Assembly: GCF_035222275.1 (NCBI RefSeq)
Contig: NC_085881.1
Coordinates: 124,001-188,000, forward strand
DNA length: 64,000 bases
Direction of reading: 5' to 3'
Origin: Podospora bellae-mahoneyi
Taxonomy: Eukaryota; Ascomycota; Sordariomycetes; Sordariales; Podosporaceae
The notes beneath the pieces are model-generated. The model ran no database searches. It was not told the origin of the DNA and saw nothing but the letters and a program-made list of their open reading frames with translations. A program made the translations under genes and the position numbers. This document shows, one piece after another, positions 1-13,200 of the stretch (position 1 is the first letter of the stretch; each line of letters starts with the position of its first letter).

Positions 1-296
1 CTTCCACAGAGCCCCTCAAGGTCAAGGGCCAATATCCCCACAAGACCGTCGAAAGCATGTATGTTAAACTCTGGGAGGCGAGAAATATTGCTGCACAACT
101 TGATGGCCTGCACCAGCATCAATTACCTAAAAGAGACTGCAGAGGCGTGGGAGAACGCAGTTGACCTGACCCCCACTATGCGGAGAATGGCGACACCAGC
201 CCCCGGAATGGCGTAAACATGGCTCACCCAATAAAAGTAAAAACGACCCATCTGGCAAGACCACACACTGTCACATTATCTATAAAGTCTTCAGAC
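1..296. other. left edge, no confirmed gene
   Basis: A plus-strand frame is open from base 3 to a TGA at 162-164 (53 codons) and could be the last codons of a gene starting outside the window. No family motif is visible, so it is not called. The remainder is the 3' flank of the regulator on the minus strand. Confidence 0.3.
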
Positions 297-2494
297 TCAC
301 ATGTTCGACCCTGTAAACTGCTGGTTGGGCCATCCAGTCGGGAATGTGGACCAGTCCATGCCGTACAGCTCCGGCCCAAAAGTGAAACCGCTCAACACCT
401 CCTCAAACGCATTACTCCCCGTTGTCACGCCGCTCGCGTGTGAAGGTGCCACAGGCGCCGGTATTGGTGGTTCTGTGACGGCAAGGCTTGGCAAGGCTAT
501 TGATGGAGCCGATGTAGCTGGTACAGATGGCTGGAACGTGTACAAGGCTGCTGGATCCGGTGTGAGCTGTGCGTGGCCAGCAAGCCTGGTGTCGATGGCA
601 GATTTGGTGACAGATGCAGGGTCACTGGAGTTACGAGTCGGTGAATCGGGCGCGCCTTCAGGGAGCTTTAAACCGTGGGTGATTATCCGTTCGATATCCG
701 CTTGCTGGTGCCATGTCAGTCATCTGACGCCTCAGTCATGGTGATTAGAGTTCAAACACTTACAATACTCGCAGCGGCCGGCCCAGTGGTAGATTGCTGG
801 GCGGCCCTTAAGCAAACAGCGGAGAGCTCTTGAACTCGTTCTAGGGTAAATGCTAAGTCACTTGTACCGGTTTGAAGCCCATGATACAGAGCCCTCGTGC
901 ATTGATAAGCGCAGCCCGGCAGATCCAAGTCAGTGACAGGGACGCTGCTGCCCAGGGTCAGGAGCTGCGCAAACATATCAGCCATGGCCCTTGCGTGATT
1001 ATAGCAGCCCTGACGGCTGCGGGCAACAAGATTAGGATCCAGCTGCTGGAGCATCGGCCGAGGGAGCGCCTCGCGCAGTCCTTCCAGAAAGAGGCGGTAC
1101 AGATCGAGATGGCACTGTCGCCACCAAACGTGTGTCATGACAAAAATACCCAGCCTTGGTGAATAGGTTCGCAGACGCAGGTTCCCCTCGGACCATTTGA
1201 ACGACGGCGGCAATCGTTCCTCGAAGCCTTCCAGCTCGGCCAACAGCTCGGCGCATCGCAATGGGAGAGTGGTCAGATCCTGTTGAGACCACGATGAGGC
1301 GGCCTGAGAGGTACACTGCAATATCCTTGCACGCATCCACTGGATACGCACATGAAGGGCCATAAATCCGAGAGCATCCGGCATTGGCGCGGTTCCCATG
1401 CCGGGCTCTGGTGGTGGCGGCCTCAGGGACTCAGTGGCTTCTGGAAGGTCAAACTCGAAGTTCCTTTCGTTGCAGGGCAGGTGAACGTGGATTTGGCGCT
1501 CGGCATCGGGCCACAAAGCAACATCACGCTGGCCTGCGGAGATGGACGAATCGATCATGTACAGAGACCACATAAGTCGACGACGAGACTCTCGCGCCAA
1601 AAAACAGAGCTCTGGGTTTTCGTAGTTGAGTCGAAGAGCCGTGGCAAAGCGGCTGGCGAGTGCATGCAGCATAAAAGCACCCGAAAACCTTCTCGAGAAG
1701 ATGCGATGCTCAACCGCAATCACCAGCGCCTGCAGACGGACAATCGATGGTTTCTCCATTCCCGCCAAGCACAGTGACACGGCCTCTTCCATACACTGGC
1801 TTCCATACTCGGCCATACCCGGACCCAGGTCAGTCAGCAAAGCGGTGATGGCAATGAGAGCAAGCACAAGAGACCTGTCGAGGGACCCAGCGTGGTAACG
1901 CTCCATCAGCGATGCCCGATGCAAGAAGGAGAACTTGGGGATATGGTGTACATGACGAAAGAAGGCGTCAAAAGCGCGCAGCACGAGGTCCTCCTCGGGT
2001 TCGGCTCGCGCAGCAGACGCCGGCGCAGGGCTTGCAGTACCGCTCGCAAAAGCGCTGCGTCCCGAGTGGCCATCATCATAGGATGGTGAGTCTGGCGGAT
2101 GGGCCGTCGCAGGTGGTGCGGATGTTGCTGAGGTTGCTGATGCTGTGGCAGGGCTGGCCAGGGGAAGTGAGCGCTTTCCAGGGAGATAGACACAATGGAG
2201 GCCTTGAGCGGTGCACCGGTCACAGCTCGGAGTCGAACCACTGCAGCGGGCCTTCTTCTCATGGCAGTTCTGGCAGGCGCGGCGAACTCGGCGGCGAGGT
2301 ATCGCGATGCGAGACACGGCGGCATCGGTCTGGACCACCTCCACGCCCGTGTGTTCGTCATAGGAGCAACCAAAACCAAGTCGCTCGCAGTTGGTACAGG
2401 TTCCCTTCCGACCATCACATCGGACCTTGCGGGCACGGCATGTTATGCACGTGTGTGCGGTGCGCTTTTGCTGTGTCCGGGGTGAGGCGCTCAT
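297..2494 (-). CDS. double Zn2Cys6 fungal transcription factor
   Basis: A nuclear DNA-binding regulator of about 712 aa. Two complete binuclear zinc clusters lie in tandem: Cys16, 19, 26, 33, 36, 43 and Cys74, 77, 84, 91, 94, 101. A Pro/Ser/Ala-rich linker leads to a helical region around residues 170-470 (RRRLMWSLYMID) like the fungal_trans middle homology region. Exons are 2494-764 and 704-297. The intron (763-705, 59 nt) has a GTAAGT donor and CAG acceptor in phase 0. Without splicing the protein stops 15 nt into the intron; with it there are 135 more residues ending in FPTGWPNQQFTGSNM, the aromatic tail usual for this class. Most family members have one cluster. The target pathway is unknown. 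Confidence 0.85.
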
Positions 2495-3518
2495 TGGCAG
2501 CAGCAGCTTCGGTGTCTAAGCCAAGCAGCATCAGGGCAGTCCGTGATGGTGGATGACGGCGACCGGGAGGATGACTGACCCCGCAGTCTATCTCAAATGA
2601 ATTGGCCTCGGTGGGCGGTTTGCGTTTGGCTGAGCGGGAAGATAATAATAAGCCAGGTCTCCAAATCACCCCAGGCATTTCGTGCTTGTTCTCTCCTGCG
2701 TTGTGTCGTTTTTTTTTTTTTTTTTTTTTTTTTGAACTGTCCCTGGCAGCGACACCTCTTGATCCGAAGCCGAACCGCTAACCAAAATCACCCACCGGTT
2801 GTTCCCGGCCGTTGGAGGGGAGGCGGCCAGGGCGCTCTGGTGTGGGTGCCGAGCCCTGCCAGCCGCCGGTCGGCCCGTCCGTATATCCTGGATGGGCGTA
2901 GACTCCGGAGTGAGATGATCCGGCAGTTGGCTCCGGTCTTCCATTGCATCCCGTCCCGGCACGCCGGTCTTCAGTCTTGAAAAATGTATCTGAGCTTACC
3001 ATCAACAAGCTTGCTTCATGGTCGATGGCATGGACACCCAGCACATGTTGGAAGTGAGGTAAGGTATCTTAGGTATGATCAAGTGAGATATCCGGGATTT
3101 GGAGAGAGACTTGCGGGGCACTGTTCCTACACCCCACTGCGCACACCATTCGCATCCAATCTGCTGGACGCTCGGATTGAAGCCATCGTGATCGAAGGAA
3201 GCTCTGCAGATACCTGGACAATCAGAATAAAATGAAGGCTGGCTGATGCCTAAGCCGTTGTGGGACTGCTGGGCCAGCTGCCTGCTTAGTGTCCCGTGAT
3301 CTCGCGCTCTTCCCCTGGCAGGGGCCACTGTTGCCTGCTCGACATGTCGCGCCTGCCAATAAAACAAGCAGCCACGAGAAGGTTGATCGAGTATAATTGC
3401 ATTCAAACTCAAGACCTGATTCCAGCTTCCTTCAGGCTCTTGCGAATTGTGTGGCATCTCTGTTTGTTCATTCGTTAATTACCCTTCACCCTCTACATAC
3501 CTTTCTCCTCCCGTCAGA
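2495..3518. promoter_or_regulatory. divergent intergenic region, regulator and PARP
   Basis: About 1 kb between two divergent genes, so it must hold both promoters. It contains a run of 25 T at 2709-2733. No ORF here has family support. Confidence 0.5.
2709..2733 (+). repeat. T25 mononucleotide run
   Basis: Twenty-five uninterrupted T residues, 214 nt upstream of the regulator's start. Poly(dA:dT) tracts of this kind often exclude nucleosomes in fungal promoters. The exact length is prone to sequencing error. Confidence 0.8.
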
Positions 3519-5728
3519 ATGCCGCCAAAACGCGCCAAGAAGGCTGCCGCTGCCGCAGCAGAACCTCCTCTCGATGGCTGCAAGATTGCCCTGAGCGGCA
3601 CCTTTGCGGGCATGACCCAATCGGCTGTCAAGGCCAAGGCAGAGGCTGTGGGTGCCACTGTCAGCACCGCTGTCACCGAAGACACGACACACCTCGTGGC
3701 CACCGAGGCCGACTTCAACAAGCCCTCAGCCAAAGTCACCAAAGCACAGACCCTAGGCATTCCCATTGTCAGCTTTGAGTGGCTGTCGCTCTCTGAACAA
3801 AAGAATAGGAAACAGGCTGAAGACGACTTCACGTTGGGCGGCACTGCTTCCACCAAGACCAGCACATCGCGGAAGAGAGCTGCGGTTGACAGCACCTCCG
3901 ACACGGAAACTGTTGCACCACCGGCCAAGAAAAGCAAGGATGGTAATGCCAAGGTTGAAAATGGAGATGTCAAAGTCGAAGATGCTCCCCCAGAGCAGAA
4001 AAAGGCCAAGCAAGAGAAGGCACTTGGTGAGGGTCAGGTTTTGAAACGAAAAGACACTCGGATTCCAATCGATGATGGCTGTCCCTTTACGAGTTCGGTC
4101 GTGTACATTGATGCTGACGGCGTCATCTACGACGCCTCGTTGAACCAAACCAACGCCTCCAACAACAACAACAAGTTCTACCGCATTCAGGTCAGTTATT
4201 CCAGAACACGTTTCCAGACAAGAGAGGAAGCCAGTTGCTGACAAGGAATGGCGATCTAGCTTTTAGTGGATCCTCAAGGAGTGTACAGGACATGGACTCG
4301 CTGGGGTCGTGTTGGTGATCACGGCCAAACCCAGGTTCCTGCCACAGGTTCGCTCGCAGAGGCCATGAAGCAGTTCGAAAAGAAGTTCAAAGACAAATCG
4401 GGCATCGCTTGGGCCAACCGGGGCGACAACCCAAAGCCCGGCAAGTACGCTTTTGTGGAGAGGAACTACGAGGAGGATTCCGACGATGAAGATGCGGCAG
4501 AAGATGAGTCCAAGGACAAAACTAGGGCTGGCGACTGGACGCCGCCAAAGTGCAGTCTAGACCCTGCGGTGCAGCATCTTTTGGAACTCATCTTCAACCA
4601 GCAGTACTTTGCCAACACAATGTCGGACCTCAACTACGACGCAAACAAGCTCCCGCTCGGCAAGCTCAGCAAGGCCACCATCACGCGCGGTTTCCAGTCA
4701 CTAAAAGACCTGTCAGAGCTCCTCGACGACAACACACTGGCGCAGTCCAAGTACTCCATGACGTACGGAAATGCCGTAGAACAGCTGTCCAACACGTTCT
4801 ACTCGCTCATCCCGCACAATTTTGGTCGCAACCGTCCACCCGTCATTCACACTCAGCAAATGGTCAAGAAGGAAATAGAACTTCTGGAAAGCCTAAGCGA
4901 CATGAAGAATGCGGCCGAGATCATGAAGCTGGACAAAGTGGGCAACTACGATGTCCACCCCCTCGACAAGCAGTACGAGGGTCTGAAGATGAAGGAGATG
5001 ACTGTCCTTAATCCCGCCACTCAAGAGTTTGCAGAGCTCAAAAACTATCTGGTCAACACACGTGGGCACACCCACAATCACAGTTACCAAGTCGAAAACA
5101 TCTTCCGCATCGAGCGCCAAGGCGAGAAGGATCGATTCGACGCCAGTGTGTTTGGCAAGCTCAACCAAAACAGGCGCCTGCTGTGGCACGGTTCTCGCGC
5201 AACCAACTTTGGTGGTATTCTCAGCCAAGGTCTTCGTATTGCTCCTCCAGAAGCACCTGTGAACGGCTACATGTTCGACAAGGGCATCTATCTTGCCGAC
5301 ATGGCCTCCAAGTCTGCAAACTACTGCTGCTCGTATCAGTCTGGCAATACTGCTCTTCTTTTGCTGTGCGAGGCTGAACTGGGTGACCCCATGCAGGAGC
5401 TGCTGCACTCTTCTTACAACGCCGCCAGTGAGGCCAAGCAGAAGGGCATGATTTCCACATGGGGCAAGGGAACAAACGGTCCACTGGCATGGAAAGATGC
5501 TAGCTGCGTGGAATCTTCTCTGAAGGGTGTTATGATGGTGAGTATCGGTGAACAACAGAGCGGGCCGTCAAGTCTATTAGCTAACCATTATCAATTCCAC
5601 AGCCCGACACGGCCACGAAGATGCCAGGGAAAACCGGCGTGGCAGGAGCCAGCTTGCTGTATAACGAATACATTGCCTACGACGTGTCACAAGTCCGCCT
5701 CCGTTACCTCTTCCGGGTTAAGATGTAG
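3519..5728 (+). CDS. poly(ADP-ribose) polymerase (BRCT-WGR-PARP)
   Basis: A nuclear enzyme that builds ADP-ribose chains from NAD+ on proteins after DNA damage; it matches the single PARP of filamentous fungi (PrpA/NPO type). Exons 3519-4190, 4260-5537 and 5603-5728 give 691 aa. The order is BRCT (about 18-105), Lys-rich linker, WGR (about 205-300, TWTRWGRVG), PARP regulatory helices, catalytic domain. The H-Y-E triad is present as His534 (LLWHGSR), Tyr568 (KGIYLADM) and Glu672 (NEYIAYD). Intron 1 is read to the AG at 4258-4259, not 4265-4266, because only this restores FYRIQLLVDPQG across the WGR start. The C-terminal exon supplies the catalytic Glu, so splicing is needed for activity. The fungal form lacks the animal zinc fingers. 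Confidence 0.95.
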
Positions 5729-6173
5729 AAGTGTGCGCGTCTTAGGGACAATGAGTGATGGTGGGAGTATGGTGTTGGTGGCTATCTTGGCTTCATTTTG
5801 GGGACCGCGGCAGCGTCAATGTGTACAAGGTAGGGCGGGGGCGAAAACGGTTTCGGTGAGAGGTAGAGCTAGGGATACATTTGCTAATATTGCGCCATGT
5901 GCTAATCAAATCAAACATGAACTAGTGAGTTGCAGGAGTACTGTGCTCTCACCTGTCGTGCGTGTTCCATCTGCAAGCATTGCCCTCAGTCCCAAAGTTC
6001 ATGAATGATGCATGTTGTGAAGACGTCAGCGTGGTGGTTCGCATACCAAGTCTAGCTGCCAGGTTTACTTGATCTGTACCGTGATCAAACGTCCATAATG
6101 TAATCATTCTTTTAGTAGTTGGTTGACGGTTAGGAGGCTTCATCGTAGTAGGTTTCATAACAAATAAGTTCAA
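5729..6173. other. PARP 3' flank up to the transposon
   Basis: Ordinary base composition and no supported gene. It should hold the PARP 3' UTR and ends at the TA target duplication (6174-6175) of the pogo-like element. Confidence 0.5.
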
Positions 6174-6183
6174 TAACGTATAT

Positions 6184-6267
6184 TATAAGCGAGCGACCAA
6201 TATAAGCGAGCGACCAATATAAGCGAGCGACCAATATAAGCGAGCGACCAATATAAGCGAGCGACCA
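6184..6267 (+). repeat. five tandem 17-bp copies of the transposon end
   Basis: The unit TATAAGCGAGCGACCAA repeats without spacers at 6184, 6201, 6218, 6235 and 6252; the last copy is one base short. The unit is the inner part of the terminal inverted repeat. The right end of the element (16017-16033) has a single copy, so the array is one-sided. Such subterminal repeats could be extra transposase binding sites or a slippage expansion. Confidence 0.95.
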
Positions 6268-6803
6268 CCTTTTTGACGCGACGCGTAACCTCAACCTCAA
6301 CACCTCATTTTCTCAACATTCCAAAATGCCATCTACTTCAAAGGAAGCCCCATATAACTTTAGCCCTTGAGGCTCTTCGAAATGATAAAAATCTAAGTGT
6401 ATCAGCTGCAGCCAAGATATATAACGTCGATCGCAGTACGCTTAGATACCGACGCGCCGGCCGGCCTACACGACGCGATACTACGCCTAGATCGAAGAAG
6501 CTTACTTAATCCGAAGAGGAGGCTATTATTTATTATATTATTGAGCTATCTACGCGAGCTTTTCCACTAAGGTTACGTAGTGTGGAAGATATAGCTAACT
6601 AACTACTATACGTACGCGACGCGCTACTTATTGGTAAGCTCTAGGTATATAACTTCGTTAAACGCTAGCTATAGCTCCGTAGGCGTTTTACGCGTAAATA
6701 CGACTATTAGAGGGTTAAGTGTGAAGATCCGAAGGTTATTACCGAGTAGTTTACGTTCGTACGGAATATTAAAGTTAAATACGGTATTATAAAAATAATA
6801 TTT

Positions 6804-7187
6804 TGTGACGAACCCCTATCTAGAACCTCTAAAAGGGATACCGATTAAAGGCTGCCTCTAAATAATCCTGGTTCGGTATAGCTAAACAGTATACAATAAG
6901 ATATCTTAATATAAATATAAGATACCGTAAATATAAGTTTGAATTGTATATTGCGGAACTATTTATCTATACTAGCTAGTTCCTCCATATATATATACCT
7001 TGCGCTAAGCCTAGCGTTATGCTGGATCGATAGACTCGACCCTCGATCCTATCGATATTATCCCTCCGGGGTTAACTCCTTTAGATCGACCCTCGATTTT
7101 AATAATCTTATTTTAATTAGTCCGTAATCCTATACTAATAATTAATTAGTAGTGCGCCTACGCCCCACTAGATATTAAGCCGTAACA
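6804..7187 (-). repeat. 3' LTR of the Gypsy-like element
   Basis: 384 bp, equal in length to the partner repeat and aligning end to end. The differences between the two are almost all transitions of the RIP type. Confidence 0.92.
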
Positions 7188-9883
7188 CAACGCTCCCCCT
7201 CCTAGGCCGAAGTCCCGTCGGCCTAGCTTACTCTCCCTCGTCCGCTAATATTTATAAAATTTCCTCCTTTTTCCCTTACTCTTTACGCTTTAATATATTC
7301 AACCGTATAAGTAAGACGCGATCGGGTATTAAACCTCCGTATACAAAAATAGCGCATCGTAATAAATTACTTACTATAATTTTATAATTTATTATTATTA
7401 TAAAGCGTACTTATTTCTTCTACGAAAAACGTAGCTTTTTTTATAAAATTCTTCCTTTAATTTCCGAATATTACGCTATTTATATATAGTATAATTAATC
7501 CCTTTATAACGCTTATAGGTTATCCGTTTAATAGCTTTATAAAATTATTTTTTAATATAATTAATTAAAAATAAAGATAGTAAAAGCTAAGTTTTAACGT
7601 ATTACCCTAGATTAAAAAATTAACCGTTTATACTTATAGAAACGACTATAGTTTAAATAAATAATTATAGTTATTTCTATAGCTTTAATAATATAAAAAA
7701 GCTAAAGTGTATTAAGCGGGAAAAAGCCGCGTTAGTTATATAGTTTACTTTATTATTTAATAATACTCTTCTTTCTCCGGCCCCCGCTTCTCCGGATCTT
7801 TCGAATTATTATATAATAGAGTTTCCTACCGTTATACCTTCTAACCTCTCTTTCTTAAACCTTTCTTTAAGCTTCGAATAACTACCTAAACTTTCTTTCG
7901 ACCTTAGTACGGCCGGTCCTTCCTTTTTAACCGCCTAAAATACCGCTAATAGTATGCCTTTTACTTTTTAAAGTAATTAAAACGTATAATATTACTTATA
8001 TTTAGTCCTCTTTATATTTTTTAACCTCGTAATATAGCGTATAGTACGTTAATTATTTTACCGGAGGTATAGGTTCGACTTTTATTAAGGTTCTTTTAGC
8101 TTTATTTTATAATTATTTAATTATAATTTAAAATTAACTTTTTATCGTTCGCTAATAATATATTTTTTTATAATAATAAAAGTATATAATATTAATTATA
8201 TTTAAATTCTTTCTTACTTTTTAACTTTATAGTATAATATATAATACGCCGATTACTTTATTAAAGGCGTAAGTTCGATTTTTATTAAAGTTTTTTTAAG
8301 TTTAAAAGTACTTAACGAGGTTCCTTTAAATTTAAATTTATTTTTATTTATTTAGGTTTTAATCGATTTAAGTACCGCTAGTAAAATTCTTTTAGTTTAT
8401 TTAAATAATAAAAGTATATTTATAGCTTTTATAAATTATTTATAACCGGATATTTTAATTAATTAACTAGATACTTTAATTAACTTTTATTAAATTATAA
8501 ATTTAATATTTCTTTTATATTATACTTTCTTTTTTTTTATTACCGCCTATATATTAACTTTCTTTATTAATAATATAGGCTTTAAAAGTAAAATATAAAA
8601 GGTATATAATTATAAATATATTATATAAAGTAACTCTAGTTTAAATACTATTTTCAATATTTTCCTTTTAACTTTAAATAGGCTTACTTACCTATAGTTT
8701 AACTTTTTACTAAGTCTTTTAATACGTAAATTATATATAAAAAGGAATATTATATTTCTTTCTTTAAAGTAAGGTTCCTCGAGCCTTTTAATATTATAGT
8801 ATTTCCGTATCCTTTCCTTTATAAACTTTCATTTTTATTTAAGTTTACTATAAAATATATATATTTTATTTACTTTAACCTTAACTCTAGGTACCTTAAT
8901 AATAAGCCTTTACTATAGGTTTACTTTATAACCGAAATTCGTAAAAAAAAAATATAACTTTCGTAATTTCCGTTAGTAATATATTATACGTTAATTATAC
9001 TATAAATAATAATTTAATTTAATCGTTTTATTCGAAATTAATATAATTTCGTAAATATTATTTTACGATTTAATTCAACCGTTCCGTTTAACTATCCGTT
9101 TAAAAATAGTAGGCCGATAACGCCTTATTTATTATTTTTAATTTCGTTATTAACGCTTTTTAAAATTTCGATATAAATTTAATATTACGATTTATAATAA
9201 ACTCCTTTAACTATATATATATTATTATGATATACTATAGTATTATATTTATTAATTATTTTACTAACTAGGTTTTTTTATATAGTAAGAAATATATTTA
9301 TTTAATAAGCCTATCGAGTATCGTTAATATATTATTATACTTAACGCCGGTTACCGTATTTTTAAACTTTAATAATTTAATAATAAAGTTTATGGTAATT
9401 AAACTTTATAGCCGTTCCGCTATTAATAATAACTTTAAAAATCCGTAAGGTTTATACTTTATAACCCTCGTTCTTTCGTATATATAATATAATTAAATAG
9501 CTTCTTTAATATTATCCTTAATCCTTAATTAATTAAAATACTATTTAATTTTTTCTATAGTTTTAACGATACTTATATATTTTCCGAACTTTAATATATA
9601 AATATTTATTATTAATATCGCCCGGTTATTTAGCTTTATATATATTTAATTTTTATATTATAGTTTTCTTTAACTATTTTTCTAAATATTTTATAGCTTT
9701 AATTTTTCCTATTAATATTATTTAATAATATTATTATTTAATTTTCTTTAATATTTATTAAAAATAGTCCTTTCGTAATATATTATATAATACTTTATTT
9801 ACGGCTATAATAAATATTTAAAAATATTATTTAGCGCTTCTTTAAATAATAATAATAACTCCCTAAATATATCTTTATAATAG

Positions 9884-10243
9884 TGAAATGGTGAGAAAAC
9901 ACACAAAAACAACCACAAAACCACAAATATATCCTCAACAGGGTTCTGAATGAACACACCGGCGTGACAGTGGCTCGCTCGCAGGCCGCACTTCACGTAG
10001 GACAAACAAAAGACTCTGTGGGCTCGCAGACCACACAGTAAGCACCGATTTGGCCTGATCAGAGGGCCAGGATTGCCCGCACGCATGCAAGGCACAAAAT
10101 ACGAAGAAATAAAAGTCGATGATCTCTCTAAAATAGAATGTCCGAAGCAGACCGTTTATATACATGACCCCTGAACCCCCGAATCCTCAGAGAGCCCCAC
10201 TTCCTTACTCATACCCTCAGGCCTGTGGCCGCACCCCAAACCA
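9884..10243 (-). mobile_element. probable solo LTR from another retroelement
   Basis: About 360 bp of normal base composition sits inside the AT-rich body of the Gypsy-like fossil. ATAG lies at both borders (9880-9883 and 10244-10247). Read on the minus strand it begins TGGTTTGGGG and ends CACCATTTCA, so it has TG...CA ends. It also has a TATA-like TGTATATAAAC near 10155-10165, as in an LTR promoter. No internal domain or second copy is visible. It carries none of the RIP pattern around it, so it arrived later or was too short to be recognised. The right border is uncertain by a base. Confidence 0.65.
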
Positions 10244-13200
10244 ATAGTCGGTACGCTAATTAAATATATTTACTTTAGCGTTTTCTGATCCCTTTTTATA
10301 ATTAATTTAAAAATTAAATTCCGAAAAAAACTTTAATTATTATATTTACCGCGTATTAAAGACCTTTATAATAATAAAGTACCGTAAGTTTTTATAATCC
10401 GTATAAACCTATACTTCGTACTTAATATTACTAAAGTATAGCCTTTACTCCTTAAATACTTTAATAATAACGAATAGCTTTTTATTATAAATTAAATAGT
10501 TTTAACGTATTTCTTTATACTTTTTCGAAAAATAAATTATCGAATATAATTTACTATTATTATTTTATTATCCTAATTACTTACTAATTATATAATTTAA
10601 TATATTTATTTTAACTTTAAATAGTTAATTAAGGTTTAATAATTTAGATATTAAGTCCTTTAAAATAATTCCTTTTAATTTTTAAAAAACCTACTTTTTT
10701 TCTTACCTTTACCGGAACTTTACGTCCTTTTTAATTAAATAATTAAAAAGCTTTACGATACTTATATACCCTTAAATAAATATTTTATAAAAGTTCGTAA
10801 ACGTTAAGAATTCCTTAACGTATATTTATAACTATAGTATAAATTAATTCCTAATTACTATAATTTTCTTAAGTTCTATACGAACTTTACTTAACGATAT
10901 TAAGTATCTTAAATATATTATTTTTTATACGTAAAACTCGCTTTTCTCTTTAGTAATTAAAAGTCCGGTTCTATATAACGCGTCAAGTACTTTTCGTACG
11001 TATCGTTTATATTCCTCTAAAGTACGTAAATAAATAAAAATATCGTCGAAATAATATACTATTATTTTATCGAGGTATTTCTATATCGTATAGTTAATAA
11101 AAAATTAAAACGTTATAAATATATTAATTAGCCTAAATAGTATTACGAAATACTCGAAATAATTATAGGGCGTACGAAACGCTATTTTCTATTCGTTTCT
11201 TTCTTTAATCTACATATAAGCGTATTTAATAAATATATTTAAGCGTATAAATTATTACGCCCTTATTAATTAATTTTATAATTTAAATATTAATAGTAAT
11301 AGGTAATTATTTTTTATTATTTCGTTATTTAATTACCGGTAATTTATATATAATCGTAAGCCTCTATTTTTTTTCGGTATAAAAAAAACGGAGTATTTTA
11401 TTAACGATATAAACTTTTTAATATAGCTTTTCTTTAAATTTTCGTTTAAATATTTCCGTAGCTTTTTATTTTATTTATCGTTAGTATAATATACTTTAAA
11501 TAACCGTAGTTTAGTTTCTTCTTTTAATTTAATTTTATAGTCTTACGGCCCTCGCTTTAAAAGCCCTTTTAAATATTTAACCGTAAAGGCTAAATATCCT
11601 TAATATTCTACCGGTACTACTTTTTTCTTATCTTTTTTTATATTATTATAATAAATATATTTATTAACCTCCGATATTTCTACTAACGTTATTAACCCTA
11701 TTTTTTCGATTTTACTATTTATATCGATAAAGTATATTATTACTTTTTAAGCTCCTTATAGTAGTATTATAGAAGGTATTTATTTTATACTTTACTTTAT
11801 ATATACTTTTAAATTTTTATCGTTAGTTAAATACTTTTAAGGTTTTTTTAATTATAAATAATTATTATTCCTTTAATCGATATTTAAATTATAATTTTTA
11901 TATTATAATTACTTTAGGATTATATCTTTCGAGGGTTCTATATTTATAATATTAAATATAATTAAAATTATTTTCCTTTTAACTATAATATTTAAAAATA
12001 GTATTTCTTTATAAACCTTTTATATATAAAATAGTCCTTATATAATAATTTATTTTTTTTTCTTTTATAGTATCCGGATTTAGTATATAAATTATAATAA
12101 AATTAGGTTCGTTTGTATATTACTATTTATTAATATTATTATTTAAAGATTCTTTTAATATATAATAACCTAAAAGCGTTTATTTCTCTTACTTTTTCCT
12201 TATATAGTAACGACTTTATTAATAAACTTTAAATCGTTATTCTATACTTTCGCTTTACGTTAATACTTTTAAAAATACTATTCGTAGTTTATTAAAGGTT
12301 AATAATCTTTATAAAAAGCTATAAATTATTTTTTAAATAATTATATCGTTTAAAAACGTTTTTTTATTCCGGGTTAATTAATAATATAAAGTCTTTTAAC
12401 TATACTTACTTAACTTCCTTTTATTTTTCGTTTTTTACTTTTTTAATATTTTTTCGTATTTTTATCCGATAATAATTTTTTTACTTAATTTTATATATTT
12501 TATTTTAATAATATTATTTAACTTTCTTTTATAAATATATAATATAGTTTAGGCTTAAATACTATCCTAATATTATTTTTTTTAAAGAATATATATTATT
12601 ATTTATATTTTAACCGTTTATATACTCGACGTAATATTTCGTATACTTTAATACGATCTATATAATTTAAAGGCTATCCTTTAGTTTAACCGGGCCCTAA
12701 ACTTTTTATAAAAGATAGTCGTTTAGATTTTTTTATTAGGCTTTTTCTTACTTAATTATAATTTTTTTAATTAATTATAACTTACTTTCCTTATTTACTT
12801 TACGTATCGGTTAATAACCGTATAATAATTTACTTTAATAATACTTTATATATTTATATATAATATATTAAAACTAAAATATTTTCCGATATTCCGGATA
12901 TTTAAAATAAAGTTATACTATATTTTCCTTATAAGGTATATACTATATAAGTATTAATATATTTTTTAATATTTTCGTAATCCTTATATTAACGACCTTT
13001 TTACTTTTTTAATATTTTTCTTAACTTTTATATATAAGCTTTATAAACTATAATATATCCTATAAAATAATAAATTTATATTCACTATACTACCTCTCCG
13101 GTATTATTTATTTAATAAGTTTTTACGTAAAATTATTACTTTTAATAATTTTTATAATGATTTCCGTAATAATTTATATTAATTAATTTTATAATATTTA

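Noticed and set aside
4261-4266. TTTTAG as the acceptor of PARP intron 1
   Set aside because: It puts the WGR domain out of frame. The AG at 4258-4259 restores RIQLLVDPQGVYR.
6181-6270. Regularly spaced repeat array that could pass for a CRISPR
   Set aside because: Units are directly adjacent without spacers and match the transposon's own inverted repeat. The host is a eukaryote.
9805-10165. ORFs across the solo LTR and the Gypsy-like body
   Set aside because: They span the boundary between the inserted repeat and the RIP-mutated host element, so they are chance frames.
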